The translations under genes and the position numbers were made by a program. This document shows positions 42,240 through 56,089 of a stretch of 64,000 bases of DNA, one piece after another (the first letter of the stretch is position 1; each line of letters begins with the position of its first letter). Below the pieces are notes generated by a model. The model did not search any database, was not told the origin of the DNA, and saw only the letters and a list, made by a program, of their open reading frames with translations. Origin of the DNA: Bugula neritina. Taxonomy: Eukaryota > Bryozoa > Gymnolaemata > Cheilostomatida > Bugulidae. The DNA lies in assembly GCA_964035545.1 (NCBI GenBank), contig OZ037766.1, positions 30,153,140-30,217,139 on the forward strand, read 5' to 3'.

Positions 42240-42290
42240 TATTGTGCCTGAGGAGTGCCGAAGAGGCATGAAACTATTAGTAGCGCAATA
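42240..42290 (+). ncRNA. Hammerhead ribozyme at the 3' end of the Penelope-like element
   Basis: Stem I TATTGTGC (42240-42247) pairs over 8 bases with GCGCAATA (42283-42290), with one G-U wobble. The core box CTGAGGA is 42248-42254. Stem II GTGCC (42255-42259) pairs with GGCAT (42265-42269) around loop GAAGA. GAAA is 42270-42273, then a minimal stem III (AC with GT) around TATTA, and cleavage after GTA (A at 42282). All invariant core bases are present. Short-stem-III hammerheads are an established property of Penelope-like elements, and this one is in the element's sense orientation about 255 bases after its stop. Confidence 0.87.
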
Positions 42291-42402
42291 AAACATCTAA
42301 CTAAATTGCTCTTTTCTTCAATAATATAATTGCTCATTATTATACACATAATAATTTGAGCACTTTTACATCTGCTGTTTTTTAAAAAACTTGCGCCACG
42401 AC

Positions 42403-42404
<2 letters not shown>

Positions 42405-42462
<58 letters not shown>
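42405..42462. repeat. (TA)n microsatellite
   Basis: Perfect TA between the Penelope-like 3' end and a truncated hammerhead-type element. Confidence 0.95.
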
Positions 42463-43030
<568 letters not shown>

Positions 43031-43033
43031 AAG

Positions 43034-43123
<90 letters not shown>
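43034..43123. repeat. (TA)n microsatellite
   Basis: TA array with one CATA start, directly after the hammerhead. Confidence 0.95.
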
Positions 43124-43126
<3 letters not shown>

Positions 43127-44640
43127 TGAGGAGAGGGGCATACAATTCTACTAAGCATTCGCAATTACATGTGCAACTGCAGAATTAATGCAACTTTCTG
43201 GTGTCATCATAAAGTTATTCCACATTTCAGTGTAAAACAGCATATTATGTTTTGTGGTCCTAATTAAATTTAGACAGAAATAACAAAAAGCAATAGTTCT
43301 TAGCTTTTCTACAATGAAATGTTTTTTAACTTGCCCAATAAAATAAAACTTCATCTGCTAAAGTGTTTTTATAGCAGTCACTCTATTGAAATATTGCATG
43401 AAATAATGTTTCAATAAAACATAACTGATAAAAAAAGACTTATACTTCAAAGTACCCTGAAAAGGATGGTATATAATCCAAAACTTTATTGCAGCCATTA
43501 AAATAACACTGATGTACGTACTCCATACCCTAATAGAGATGCACATAAAAGGCTGAGACATTATAATGTACAAGCATACTATATATAAATTCACCTAATG
43601 TATTTAAAGTAATAAATAACAATTAATCTACTGATGTTATATTAAAACTACAGCTGTGAGTATGAAAATTTATGCTATGAGGCAATACACCTAACAGTTA
43701 TAGACCATTTTGTAATTTTACTATAGGTTATATAACTATATATAGCACTAATATATATCCTAGTAGTACAACACGACTTGTGTAAATATTATAAATGCAC
43801 AGATTAATTCTGTTACATTTTGCATTTGCTTTCAGTAAACGAACTTTATTTTTTATTTAACTTTATAAAGATTGATCATACGTGCAACACACACATGCTA
43901 TTAGCATTTTTAAGCAATGAACAGCTTATATAGTAAACTGACAATTGTATTATCAAGCAGTTACTATAATAGTTATAATGTTAAAGTTTTCATATATTTG
44001 AAAAGTTATTAAATGTACAAGTTTACGTACTTTTCAAGTAACTGCATGTATATATAAAAACTGCCTGATATGAAAAGAGTTTTAAAATAAATAACTTTAG
44101 GCTAATGATATATACTCAAGGTTAAAATGAAAAATATATCTAAATTTTAAATTGTCAATAACATTTAGCTACAAGGGCTATATTATGTACTTATAATGCT
44201 TAAAGGTATGAAGTTTATTGTATAATCGTTAAACTCAATCCTAATCAATAACAGCAATTTTAATATTTATTTGCCAGAATGATAATTATTTTTCTGCAGT
44301 CTCTTATTTACCTAAAAGATATAAAAATATAGTTAATTATTAGGAGATTAGGTTTTTTAATCTGTGATTAACCAAGAGTGTGGGGTATGCAGTTGACATT
44401 AAGTGATACATAATATTATCTACCTACATGATTCCATTTGTTATGAGAAATGTATTAGTTTAAGGTTTCTAATAGATATTACCGACAGAGTTATAACGGT
44501 TTATTAAGTAAATCCAATGAAATAGAACCAGTCTCTTATACTACGCACTTTTTAATTACATAAGCTTATCTTAAATGATTTTAACTGAAAACAACCAGTA
44601 TATCTATTATCCTATACCACTATAGAAGTCGTAGAGAACT
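43124..44640 (+). repeat. Gene-less copy of the duplicated flank
   Basis: 43125-43600 matches 28060-28500. 43605-43690 matches 31085-31160 with no pentamer array between the two. 43790-43990 matches 37060-37270, and 44270-44580 matches 37550-37620 and 38060-38280. It ends where the gene would begin, and no family exon follows. Confidence 0.75.
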
Positions 44641-46335
44641 TCGGGTCAATCAGTGGTAATGGGATTTGTATTACATTATATAGATTTCGTCAACGATCCT
44701 AGCCTAATGAGGCGCAATTGAAATAAGTAATTGATTGGCTGGAGGTACAACCAGTTCAACTTCATTGGTTAGGCAACGATCGTAACAACTAAAACAAGTG
44801 GTGGATACAGTTAGGGTTGACATTAAAACACGGCAATTTCTAGCAGTAATTTGCATTCTAAATCAATTTTTTCATGCAAAAGGTTTTAGAAGCTAGGAGT
44901 TATGAGAAAGAATAATATAATGTAATACTTTTGATTGAAAAGCTTTAACAAATGCAGGTTTGAATTTTTGTTTAAATCCGCTCCTTTTAGACTTTGTTCT
45001 AAACAAAGGATATTAATTACTGTAGCTATTAGATAAGAATTTAGTCTTGTAAGTATTTTGAAAGCATAATTGTCTTCTCACTCAATTTCAGCTCATATTA
45101 TAAATTTATCAATCTTCATTATAAAGACATAATTGTCTTCTCATTAAATAATAGTCTATTACAACTTTATTGCTACCATAATATAATATCATTTTGTAAA
45201 ATGTTTTTATTTTCATAGCATTTTTTGCTTAGTATTATAAAATTTTATGCTGCATTGTATATAGCCTACATATGCATATAATGAGCTGCATGTAGTAGAC
45301 GAAAAGAAATATCGCAATTATATAAAAGATGTAGAAATTATTTGTAGAATATAAACAAATGCAAAATAATTTAACAAACATATAACTTTACGAACCTCAG
45401 CATTTAAGTTTAGTTTGCGGCAAGAATAATTTTTTGCTTGTAAAAAATTAAGTAAAAGATACCAACAATTTTGTTTCTTGTTTTTAATGTTATATTTGTT
45501 AACATTGTAGATGTGCCTGTATTACACTATATTGAGTTCTGATTATTTTGGTTTAACATTGTAAATAACATATTGTGCAGTATATACAAAATGAGCACAT
45601 ATATAAAACATATACTCATTATAGTGAAAGTATAAGTTCTAATTTTTTTTGCAAATTCATGCATACTATTTGAAATATATGCATACAACTTGGTGTTTCT
45701 GATTTGTACATGAACAATTTTATTGCTAAATGCTAAGTAATTATTTAAATTTTTCTACAACAAATTCGTCGACATGTTTTATATACCATCTTTTAGCAAA
45801 CACTTGCAACATTCCCATGCAATTACATATAACTGTAGCTGTAGTAAGCTGTTCATAAAATAGCAACTATTATGAGTGCTGCATTTTTACACACACACTC
45901 ACACACGCACACACACATGAAGAAAAGCAAGCATATAGTTTACTGTCATGAGTTACTTGCAAAAATAAGTTGAAATATATGTTGAAGACTTCATACATTA
46001 ATACAAATGGTATACTCTCAGACAGAGGAGCGACATAGTGCACATGCTCTTAGGAGTTGCATTATCACCTTCTTTCTTGGTGTCATCAAAAATATGGCAT
46101 TGAAAGAAGACAATCACTGCTTTGTGGTTTACATATTTGTATTCCTTTTAAAACGTAGTTAAAAAATATATATACATATTTTCTAACTTGAAAAAATGCT
46201 CTATGTAGCTGCTTATATTTTAAAAGAAATTTTAGGTAGCAAAAGTAAGGAATTTTTGACATATTTACTGCAGGGGTGTGATAAACAAATGGACATAACA
46301 TGCTTGTTTTAAAGCTAAAATATGATGTAACAGAA

Positions 46336-46339
<4 letters not shown>
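44641..46339. other. AT-rich spacer, nothing recognised
   Basis: Contains a short CA tract near 45888-45915. No exon or delimited repeat. Confidence 0.45.

Positions 46340-46416
<77 letters not shown>
46340..46416. repeat. (TA)n microsatellite
   Basis: Perfect TA, with no hammerhead sequence beside it. Confidence 0.95.
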
Positions 46417-46419
<3 letters not shown>

Positions 46420-46859
46420 TATATACATAATGAATGTCATTTCACTATATAACAAGAAGAAATAGGCTGCTATTTTTACACTTCTGTGCAGTAATTTAAA
46501 AGCTTTGATAGCTTAACCTTCTTCATCTGGATAACAAATTTTAGCGTGGGGTGCGGGTTAATAAAAATGTAATCACAAGAACATGTACATAACTTAATTT
46601 CTCCATTATTGCACCAACTATCAATATTTACTTAATAACTAAACCCTATATTTAGCCCAGTGTTCAGTATCTAAGTAATATGTATGTACTATATACACTG
46701 TCCACCTGTTGAGTGTTATTTAAAAAGTGAAAGAAATTCTACAACTATAGTCATATTTGACCCATCACTATTATTACACATATCAATGTGTAAAATTAGT
46801 AAAAATAATTTAGTGGAAGTATTTGACAAGAATGCAAGATTGCAAAAAATTTAGCTAAC

Positions 46860-46940
46860 TTCGAGGATTGAACCCATACCCAATGAGTGCAAAGGAGACG
46901 CTGTTTACCACGAAGCCAATGCATCATCTTAGGAAGAGTG
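46860..46940 (-). repeat. tRNA-like head of a probable SINE
   Basis: On the minus strand an A-box-like TGGCTTCGTGG and, about 40 bases later, a B-box-like GGTTCAATCC have tRNA spacing. The acceptor stem is not convincing, so a tRNA-derived SINE or tRNA relic is more likely than a working tRNA gene. Confidence 0.5.
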
Positions 46941-48922
46941 CCAATACATAAGGGATTATACTATAATGATATAAACAACAGCTAGAAAAATGAGTGGGTT
47001 ATATTCCATCAGGGTGTTCACTAGCAGTGAATTGCCATCTTGTTTTAAAATTGGCCTATGACTCTGTTGCTACTTGCAAAGGTATCTTGATTAAATAAAC
47101 CAACGGTTAAAAATAAACTGTAGTTTGTATATTATTACTAAGGCACAGCCAGCGGTCAGAGCTATGGTATATAAATATACACTGATGTACTAGGACCTAG
47201 GTAATAGATTGACAAGTCAAATTATCTTTTATAGGTAAACACACTTTGGTTTGAGAAAACATGCATGCAGCCTTAATTTTAGGTTTACGTCAGCAAATCA
47301 TGAAAAGATCTAAACTAATATTAGAGGTAAATTTTAAAAATTAAATTAATTTTACTTATTTTTACAATAACAAATTTTTTGGAGAAAATAAGTTGCTTCC
47401 TTTTTGTTGCAATGATATTCAACTTGCTTGAGCTATGGCCATCAGTGATGAAATTTGAAACCCTGATTGTTTTGAGATAACTTTGTGACTTGTTATACAT
47501 TTTTGCATATCTTTACCAACATATTACTTGATTCATGATAGTTTTCACATTGCAATTTATGGCATCAGTTGAGACTTGCACTCTGACAAAATATTAACAA
47601 AGCCAAACATATGGCCACACTACAGTGAAAGCTGGTTGGTTATATTAATTGTGGCTGCACTAGTCATGGTCCTAGCAGTTGGCCTACCATGGTATTGCCA
47701 GGTGCGAGCAAGCTTACAAGCATTTATATAGCTATAGCTAAACTGATAAGCTTACAAAACATGTTGGCTAACATTATGCAGTTCACAATAGGCATATGGA
47801 AAACAAAGATGGTCAAAGGGTAATGATATTGTGGTTGACATAATATGTTAACTATAAATAGTTCACGAATGCAGTTCCATTAGGCCTACTGGATTACCAC
47901 TTATTTGCACTAACAGAATGTGTTACAAACGGGCCAGCAGGCAACTAAACCGTGTAATGCACAACTATTGACGTTATGCTATGTCATTATGCTCTGAAGT
48001 ACGTTCTGTCATGGCTGAAAGTCACACTACTCTACACTTGCAGTAGCAATTCGTTTACTACTTCCATCACCAACACTTGCATTTTTATAGGGGCCAAATT
48101 CCTGTACCAAATGGTGTGCTATTCTTTCAAAACAGAGTACTATAAATATTATTTTGTTCATAGATTTTAGCAGACAAAGAATTTATACTAAAGACTACCC
48201 TATAGAAATTCTATTTAAGAAAAAACTTCAATCCTAAAATACTACCTATTGACTTATACAGCTGAACAGAAAAAGAAGTAACCGCAGTTCGAGTATTTAG
48301 CATATCTGAGCCACAATTCAAAAATAAATAGAAGCATAGCACATGTGCATAGTTAATATCATATTATAATAGTTCATATAGTTTGTTTGCCTTTGACAGC
48401 ATATTGAATATTTCTCTACTTGGCTGTAGGTAAGCCCTGCAGTTTTTGTTTTTATCTTAATTTACAATGAAAGAATAACTTGAAAAATGCAACCAAAAAC
48501 TTATTATTGAAAAAAGGCTTTTAACTACTCTGCTAACTATGGCTTTTAATTGTCAATAAATGACCCTTTTAATCTAACTATTGCATGGTGCTGAGACGAC
48601 TGATAATTATGTGTAAAAATGTGTGCAGGTGGGATTAATTAGCTGAGAAACTTTATTAACCTAAGCTCTTAAACTACAAGAGCGTTGATTAGGGGTGCAT
48701 GGTAAAACGAAAGTTATTTCACTGCTTTTCCTCTATAAAACTGAAGCCTTTCCAAATATATTTTTTATTGCACCAGCTGGTACAATCTAAAAATAAAATA
48801 AAGCTGAACAATCAAATTAAAAGAATAGGCGTTTTATATCTTAACTTGTTGAAATGGTGCAGTAAAATTTGTTTGTTGCCTTTTAGGTAAATATTCACCA
48901 GGGCTGACATTGACTTCTTTAT
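46941..48922. other. Spacer, nothing recognised
   Basis: No exon with supporting splice sites and no delimited repeat were found. Confidence 0.4.
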
Positions 48923-49083
48923 CACTGCGTTTCCATGACTTCGCATAATGCGAATGAATTCTGTACGGATTATTTGCGGTTTGTGGTTTGCATTAACTTA
49001 TAGTTGCGTTTCATCGGATGTAACTGTTCCCATTAGCCGAATGAAAAAATCCATTCGCATAATGCGATAATGGAAACGCAGTG
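48923..49083. mobile_element. Short MITE with perfect 14-base ends
   Basis: Starts CACTGCGTTTCCAT and ends ATGGAAACGCAGTG. The inverted similarity extends to about 33 bases (both sides contain CGCATAATGCGA-like sequence). The 161-base element has no coding content. TA flanks are possible but the target duplication is unclear. A diverged neighbour lies at about 49084-49220. Confidence 0.8.
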
Positions 49084-49693
49084 TACTTCGCTTCTATGAC
49101 TGAGCATTGTGTGAATTTGTAGTTGCAGTAACTCATCAGTTGTGGTTTCCTTCGTTATGTAATTAGTTCCATGAGGTGATGAGAAATCCATTTCGGAATG
49201 AGAATGATGAATTGCAGTGCATGTAGGCTGCAGCTTCCAATTTTCTTAAATCAACCATTAGGCTATGTGTACAAAAAAAGGCAAAATACTTTGCTGTGGC
49301 CAACAGTCTGAAAAATACCAGCTAGCACTGAATAAAGCACAATAAGTATAGCTTATTTGCAATGCAATGTTGAGTTTTAGAAAGGTCTCAAGTTAGTGTT
49401 ATTTCCTCACCACTCACGTGGAAAATTTACCAATACTCCCTATTGCTAAGATTTTGTGCTATGCATCTAATTACTAAGGTGTGAGTTTTTAGAACCAATA
49501 CTAGAATGTAACTCCTTGCGATTATGTGGGAGAGAGATGACATATTTGTTGTCAGTCAATATATATTGTAGGCTTGCCTATTACAGAGCTCAAGCCTAGC
49601 TCTTTACAATAAAAAGTACAAAGGTATGAAAGAACAATAGTATGACAACAGAACCATGCGGTATCGTAACAATCAGGATGCAAATCATCTTGA

Positions 49694-52021
49694 TTATATA
49701 GCTAGATGCTTTTCTTCTCTAACGTAGATGTTCTTGTCAATAGTGAAGCTGCACTTAAACTCAAATGGCCACTTTCTTTTAGACCTGTAAAAGCAAAATA
49801 TATTTCAACAGTCAAACTAAATAAGTTGAGGCGATGGTTTCATTGAAGTGACACATAGCAACAGAGTATGCAAAACAGGGGTAGAAAAAGAAATAGGGTA
49901 AGGCTCCATCAAGAAGACTCCAACAAAATTGAAAATGCTGATATAAAATGTGCATTTGACTGACAATGTCTTTTGGCAATAAATTATGACTGCAGACAGC
50001 CCCTAGTTCTTAGTACCTAGAGGATCAATTAGGTTTCATGGAGATGAGTTGTGCTACATAAGCAATGAGGGTAACTAGTCAATATTCTGAATGCCCATTG
50101 CTCCGAAGGTCCATTAGTCCGAAAATTAGTACACACAGGCATCCTCAATGAGAATATCATTAATTTCACTCACAATTCAGTTTAAGTTCTAGCTATGTTA
50201 TTGCTCTGTGGGTGGCATGTGTGTTGCCTACTTGCTACATCATCTATCAACATGATTATGCGTACGGTACATTATTAATTACAGGCTTGCGAGGTGACAG
50301 GCTAATGAATAGCTTGGTGTGTACTTTGTTTATGGAGCAGCCATAATGGAATGTTGATAAACGATACAGCCCTTATTGATCATAGTGTAATCTCAGGCTA
50401 AACAATCACAAATAGGCAACACACATGCCACCCACAGATCAATAATATAGCAAGAACTTAAACTGAATTGTGAGTGATATTAATGATATTCTCAGTGAGG
50501 ATGCCTGTGTGTACTAATTTTCGGACTAATGGACCTTCGGAGCAATGGGCCTTCGGAATATTGCTTCGTCCCCAGAAATGAAGGGATCTGAGACAGGGCG
50601 GCAGTAAATGCAGTAACTATATTTGTGGGAAAGAGAAGGCTGGAATAATATGGGCACCTATGCAGCAGAGAACAATAAAACAAGAAGGGAATCAGCTACA
50701 TCAGTGTGAAACTCCAGAGAAAGGGAGCAAGACCAAAACATTTAAACATGGGGGTTAAAAATCAAAAGAGATCATAGATTAGTGCAGAACACTGCGACCT
50801 AAAAGAATACAGTGAAGAATAGGAGGATGGCAAAATTAAGTAAAACAATGAGTATGAGAGTGACACCACTTGTGAAGCCGAAGTTCTATTTCTTTTAATT
50901 AATTGGTGAAAAAATATAATAGCAACTTTTATGACAGTCTTGTAGATTGGCTGTGTGATGAGGTGACTTGAATACAGCAGCCATGTGTAAAACCTGGCTG
51001 CAAATTAAAGCAGAAGGTGAACATTTTATGTATAATATAAGAGATATATTCAAAAATTGAAATTACCATAAAAACTGTAGTCCTTGTCTGATAGTCAAAA
51101 TAAATTGGCTGCCATCCATAATTTCATCATTCATAATTTCATCTTGATTACACTGCAAAACAAAATGAAGTATTTTGTTGATCACATGTATGAGTTTGAA
51201 ATGAACTATGGTAACAAATATTAACATAATATTTCCTTGCATTTAGTGCATTTTTTAGTTAAGTTACTAGTCTGAATACTTCACATTGCAGTTTAATTTT
51301 CTAAACCAAACATACATTGATGAGCCTGAACTGAACAAGTGTTAGGTCAGCTTGACTAAAATATAACCATAAATACCATCAATATAAATTAGGGGTTTGT
51401 TGATTAAAATATAGTAAAGTAACAGAGTAAAATTAAAACAACCCTGAACAATAGCGTAGTAAAAGTGTACATTCAGGACTCCACACTTAAGGAGTATAGG
51501 AGGATGACAAAAATCAAGTTCAACCATATGAAAAACTAGGAAACATACTGACATCATGTCCAAATATTCTTCCAACTGTCAAACATTTTAAACACTTAAG
51601 AAGAAAAATACCTCAAAATTGTGTGCATTATTTTTAGGTCTTCAAAGTTAATGCTTGTTCATGAAGATAAAGAAAAAAAACTGAGAAACTGATTATTCAT
51701 GTAAAAGTAAATGTAATAATTTGACTATGTTCTGTAGTAAAAAAATTATGATGACTTCTTTTTCTAATATGTGTAAAGAGATAATATACTAGGTAAGCAA
51801 TGCAGGGCTTTTTAATCTTTTAAATTTGTGCTCAAAGTATATTATATTACCACTAAGCCTTAAGATATGCAATTTATTTTTAGATCATCTGTTATCATAA
51901 TAGACTTTTAATTTTGTACAAATGATTTACCTGGACAAGCAAAACAAAGTCTTTCCATTACATCTTCTATGTCAGCATTTTTCAGCTTCACCACAACAGC
52001 CATCGAGTAGTTCATTTTAAA
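49694..52021 (-). CDS. 3' part of a small unidentified minus-strand gene
   Basis: Exon 52021-51931 (acceptor TTTTTAG, ATG at 52015, donor GTAAAT) reads MNYSMAVVVKLKNADIEDVM. Exon 51152-51067 (acceptor TTGCAG, donor GTAATT) reads DEIMNDEIMDGSQFIL and TIRQGLQFL. The last exon, 49784-49694 (acceptor TTACAG), reads SKRKWPFEFKCSFTIDK and ends REEKHLAI with TAA. The last two join in phase. The first ends in phase 1, while the second is open from its CAG in phase 0; use of an AAG acceptor nine bases further on would restore the frame, or a small exon is missing. The product would be about 83 residues from this ATG. No family is recognised. A fold-back element lies in its last intron. Confidence 0.5.
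50093..50550. mobile_element. Fold-back element with about 138-base arms
   Basis: 50093-50230 and 50413-50550 are near-perfect reverse complements (GCCCATTGCTCCGAAGGTCC and its complement at the tips) around a loop of about 180 bases. The tips contain repeated CCATTgCTCCGAA/CCATTAGTCCGAA words. No open frame. Confidence 0.85.
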
Positions 52022-53539
52022 CTAAAAAGAAATAATTAATTTAGGAAATACAATGATTGCCTATGTAAAAAGTGGCAATGTATGCACGTATGGCATCTGA
52101 AGCCACATTTAACTAACTATTCAACTTGCTAATATCATTTTTAAATAAGTTTTTGAAAATGGAATTAAGACAGTTATGAAAAAAAATTGATAACAATAAG
52201 AATATATGTTGAATTAAGTAACCATAGGTAGCAACTATAATAATCATAGTGAAAGAAATAATTTCGAAGGATGATGAAGTAATTCAACAGAATAAAAACT
52301 ATGATGCGACTTTTAATTGTCACAATAAGAACTTTGGACAAAAAAAAACTTTGCAGGCTTTGAGTTATATATAAATAAAACCCTTTGGAATTTTTTGAAA
52401 AATAGTCTTACGAGACATAATAATACATAGTTAAGTTTTAGATTTTTACAACACACTATGACTCATAATTAGTTAATAAAATATTCTTTTGTAACTGCAT
52501 AGTGCATATAACATCTATTTGAATCAATTTGATGGAGTTTGTGAAATTTCTTGTTTGAAAATTACAAAAACTGGCGGCATGTTCGAGTTGTTGAAAATAG
52601 CAAAAAACAAGTAGTAAACAAAGTTAAATAACATTTGCAAAACCTTATACAATGTGCTGTTAAATGCTTGGACAGATACTATCTTGAATAAGATTAATGC
52701 AAGCTTAAAAAAACTTTAAAGTTGAAAGGCATATATTTTGTTACCATCATAATTCATATGCTGTGTAATCAAGCCACATCTTGAGATATAAATATTTTTC
52801 TGCTCCGTGGTCTCTTCAGTACTTAGACCTATGCCTTGCCACACTCTACCACTGCACTTAGCCTTCAATCATAAATCACGATGACATGCAGTGTAAATGT
52901 TGCAGCTGTGGCCTGGTGAATAAGGATATTTTCCAACCACAATTTTTAACAAAACAAAACAAGTTCTCACCTAAAAAACTAGAAATCAACTATAAAGAAA
53001 AATAATTGATTTTTAGTTTGATTATATGGTTTAAACCTGCATTTGCATAGGGGTAGTTGAAGTCTAAACATTCACCAGATTCGCATACATTATTTTCAAT
53101 ATTTCATGTTACCTAAAACTAAAATATATTTAATACTAAAACATTTATTAAAGTGTAGTAACTGACATGTTCAAATGTGTGCCTTAGCCTGCATCACACT
53201 CAAAAAGTAATTGTGAGAGGAAACAAGCTTTGCTTCCATTTTAGAAGTCAAGAGAAGTACCGTCACCTTACATTGGTAGCAACAGATTGTGTACCAAGAA
53301 ATTGTTTCTAAAACTCCACAAAAATATAATTAAAACGTTGAAGATTCTACAGGCAAAAAGTTCTGAATAGATTTTTATAAGCAGAGGACAAATTAAATTT
53401 TGCAAATAATTTCAAGCACAAATAGTCACTAAACAAACTTTATATGCATATAAATAAAAGCCAGCAATACATTAATTAACTTACTTGCATTATATAAGGA
53501 TAAGCACAGATCTCCCTCTCTCCATATCCAATGCCTTAC

Positions 53540-53666
53540 ATATAAGTGCCTGAAACCGTCTTTGCAGCTTTCCATTCAATTCCTCCACAGTGGTCACCAA
53601 CTGAAATATTCTGAAAAATTAAATAATAATTTAACGTACCCATACAATTCTTACTTGTTTGCTCAT
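53540..53666 (-). CDS. Possible 5' exons of the minus-strand gene
   Basis: ATG at 53666-53664 begins MSKQ and reaches donor GTAAGA. Exon 53600-53540 (acceptor ATTTCAG, donor GTAAGG) reads LVTTVEELNGKLQRRFQALI, helix-like, in matching phase 0. It could be the start of the gene at 49.7-52 kb, but the phases (1 out, 0 in) require an unseen exon. An alternative frame through the same exon is also open, so this is tentative. Confidence 0.3.
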
Positions 53667-56050
53667 ATTGAAAACAAAAAAGATGAAAAAATAAAACAAG
53701 ACATGTGACCATCGAACAATAGTTGGTAAATTGTATTGTATTGTAAATCATACGCAATCAAATTGAGAGCCTCAAACAGCCCTCTAAAAAAGTTGGTTAT
53801 GCTCAACCATGCCGTGTATTTTTGATGTCATATGGGAGAACCCCACTTCATATATGTGATTAGTTTAAAGAAGAATTACAAGAAAACAGCATTTGAAAGC
53901 TTTCTTATCAGTTTGCTACTATAACCGCATCGGTTTTAAAGAGTTTTTTGCATTGCCCATTAATGAAATTATAAATGGTAACCGTCACAGATCATATCCA
54001 GAGTTTCTACCATTTGTTTATGCCAGTTCATTCTGATTTTTTGATTGATTTTTATCCTCAATCTTTCATAATTTTTTTTCAACTTGCAAAAGTGGTAAAA
54101 CAATTTATATTATAGGATAAATGGTACTGGTTCAACTTTTTCACAGAGCGATTCAATCTGCCCCCTACAGAGGCACGTTGTAAAAAAAAATTAGTAAAAA
54201 AATGGGCTCTATGTTAGTGAGTAAAATGTTTACACATTTGATTTCAAAGGACAAAGACAGCAACATATGACTGACTTTTATGGTTATGGTCTTTGGATTG
54301 GCAAAATAATTCTCTACAAGTCATGCTAAAGAACACAATTTTTGGTTCAACTATATCCCCACCCTCGCCAATACGATATGAATTTCAATAGCCTTTCTCA
54401 GGGTTACCACTGTAATTCCAGAGAGCTATGCTTAAAAACAGATTTATAGCAATTTTTCACAGAAATTAAAACATGTTGAGAGCATATTTAGCTTTTAATT
54501 GGTGTGTACATTGTCTTATATTACCTCATAAATACTGAGGAAAACATGAATTACCAACAAAACCAAAAATTATCTATGGGTGTCCAAGAAATTTGAGCAT
54601 GACTGCATTTGCAGAAAATTATTATAAAACAAAATTGTTTGAACATGCAACCCACAAACAGATGAGAACTAAGATATTACATATAATTATATATTGTAAT
54701 GCTGTATAAATATAGTGTGTCAGGGAATTTTCAAATAGGTATTATGAATAAATACAAATTGATGTAGAATTTTAATAAATATGTAAGATGCACCTACTTT
54801 TCACGCAGCTTCAATCTTTATTTATTAAGTTTCAACTTTTTGCAGCATCACTTCTGACGTCATCTTCTGCCATACTCCTTTCAGTCAATGTCTCAAGTTG
54901 TGGCAAGCACAGGGAATAGCTATAGCCTATTCATCATTATCAAGAGTCTATAAAAATCATTCCAAACAGATAACTTTTAAGTTGTAGTCAGCAGCTATGA
55001 ACAGAGTTGTCATTGTGAACATTTCAATAATGAAAAGGATATTTATATTCCCATTGAACTTAAATACCCATATTATAAGTACATCTAATAACGCAGCAAA
55101 CTCCCTTTTAAAATCACATTAATATAGCATCAGCAAAAGAACACTAAATGGCAAAAGCAGTTTGAAAACCAATTTCAGATTGAAAATTTAATTGATCAAA
55201 TATTGCTTTTTTATTTAGATTAAGACTCATTGCGGTAAACAAGCAAGAAAACTTTGTGATATGGATAAGAAAGGTTTTAAAACAAAAGCCATGATTTTCA
55301 AAAAGTCTGCACCACACTTAAAATCAACACCATCCTAGATGCTACACCAGAGCAACGAATAATTAAAACAGTATACCTTGGAGAGTTAATAACTGATATT
55401 GCATGGTTAAAATGAACAAGAAATAAAGAGAAGAAATGAACTGGCAAAAAATGCTTTCCAGAATATTTCTTAAGTATATTGACATTAGAAAAATCAAAAT
55501 ACAAACACGAGAGAAATTACTATGCAAAAAATTCTTCCCCATATAACAAGCAGATATTATTAGTTATTTATCAGTAACGCATCTACTAGGCATAGACTCA
55601 CAAGGTTTCATAGTTGATTGTAAGAACAAGGTCGGCAAAGGTTTTTGGATGTTGCAATAAAGATAAAACTCAAACCTTAGTGTGTTAGGATAAATGAGCA
55701 AAGACTCTACCTATGCTACCAGAAGCAGCAACTGGTCCCAAAAAGTGGAGTAAAACTTTACACTTTTAATGATGATGTTTTATGATCATTATTATTAAAA
55801 AAATGTATATCATACTGATAAAACTATAGCGGTAAATGTGAAACATATAATTCATATCAATATTCACACCGTATAAGAGTATTTACTTAAAATGGCTTAT
55901 TCATTTGGAATTGTAACAATACTCACAAGTAACAGAACACGTACCAATAAAATAACAATCACTGTAAAAAATGAGTATTTAACACCATAAAAACCTAAAG
56001 CATTGATACTTGTGGTACATCTAGTACTAAAGCACTTACAGACTTACAGT
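53667..56050. other. AT-rich spacer, nothing convincing
   Basis: A segment near 54800-54900, read on the minus strand, has GATGACGTCAGAAGTGATG and AATAAATAAAG and could be a retroelement 3' tail, but no coding part adjoins it. Confidence 0.4.
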
Positions 56051-56089
56051 GGTAGTCTGTTATCACTAAATCTAATGATTTTCACAGTT

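Noticed and set aside
52800-52890. tRNA-like box GCAGTGGTAGAGTG on the minus strand
   Set aside because: Only a partial A-box match and a poor B box; too weak to call a SINE or tRNA.
54790-54900. Possible retroelement 3' tail with GATGACGTCAG
   Set aside because: No coding region or second copy in the window to support it.
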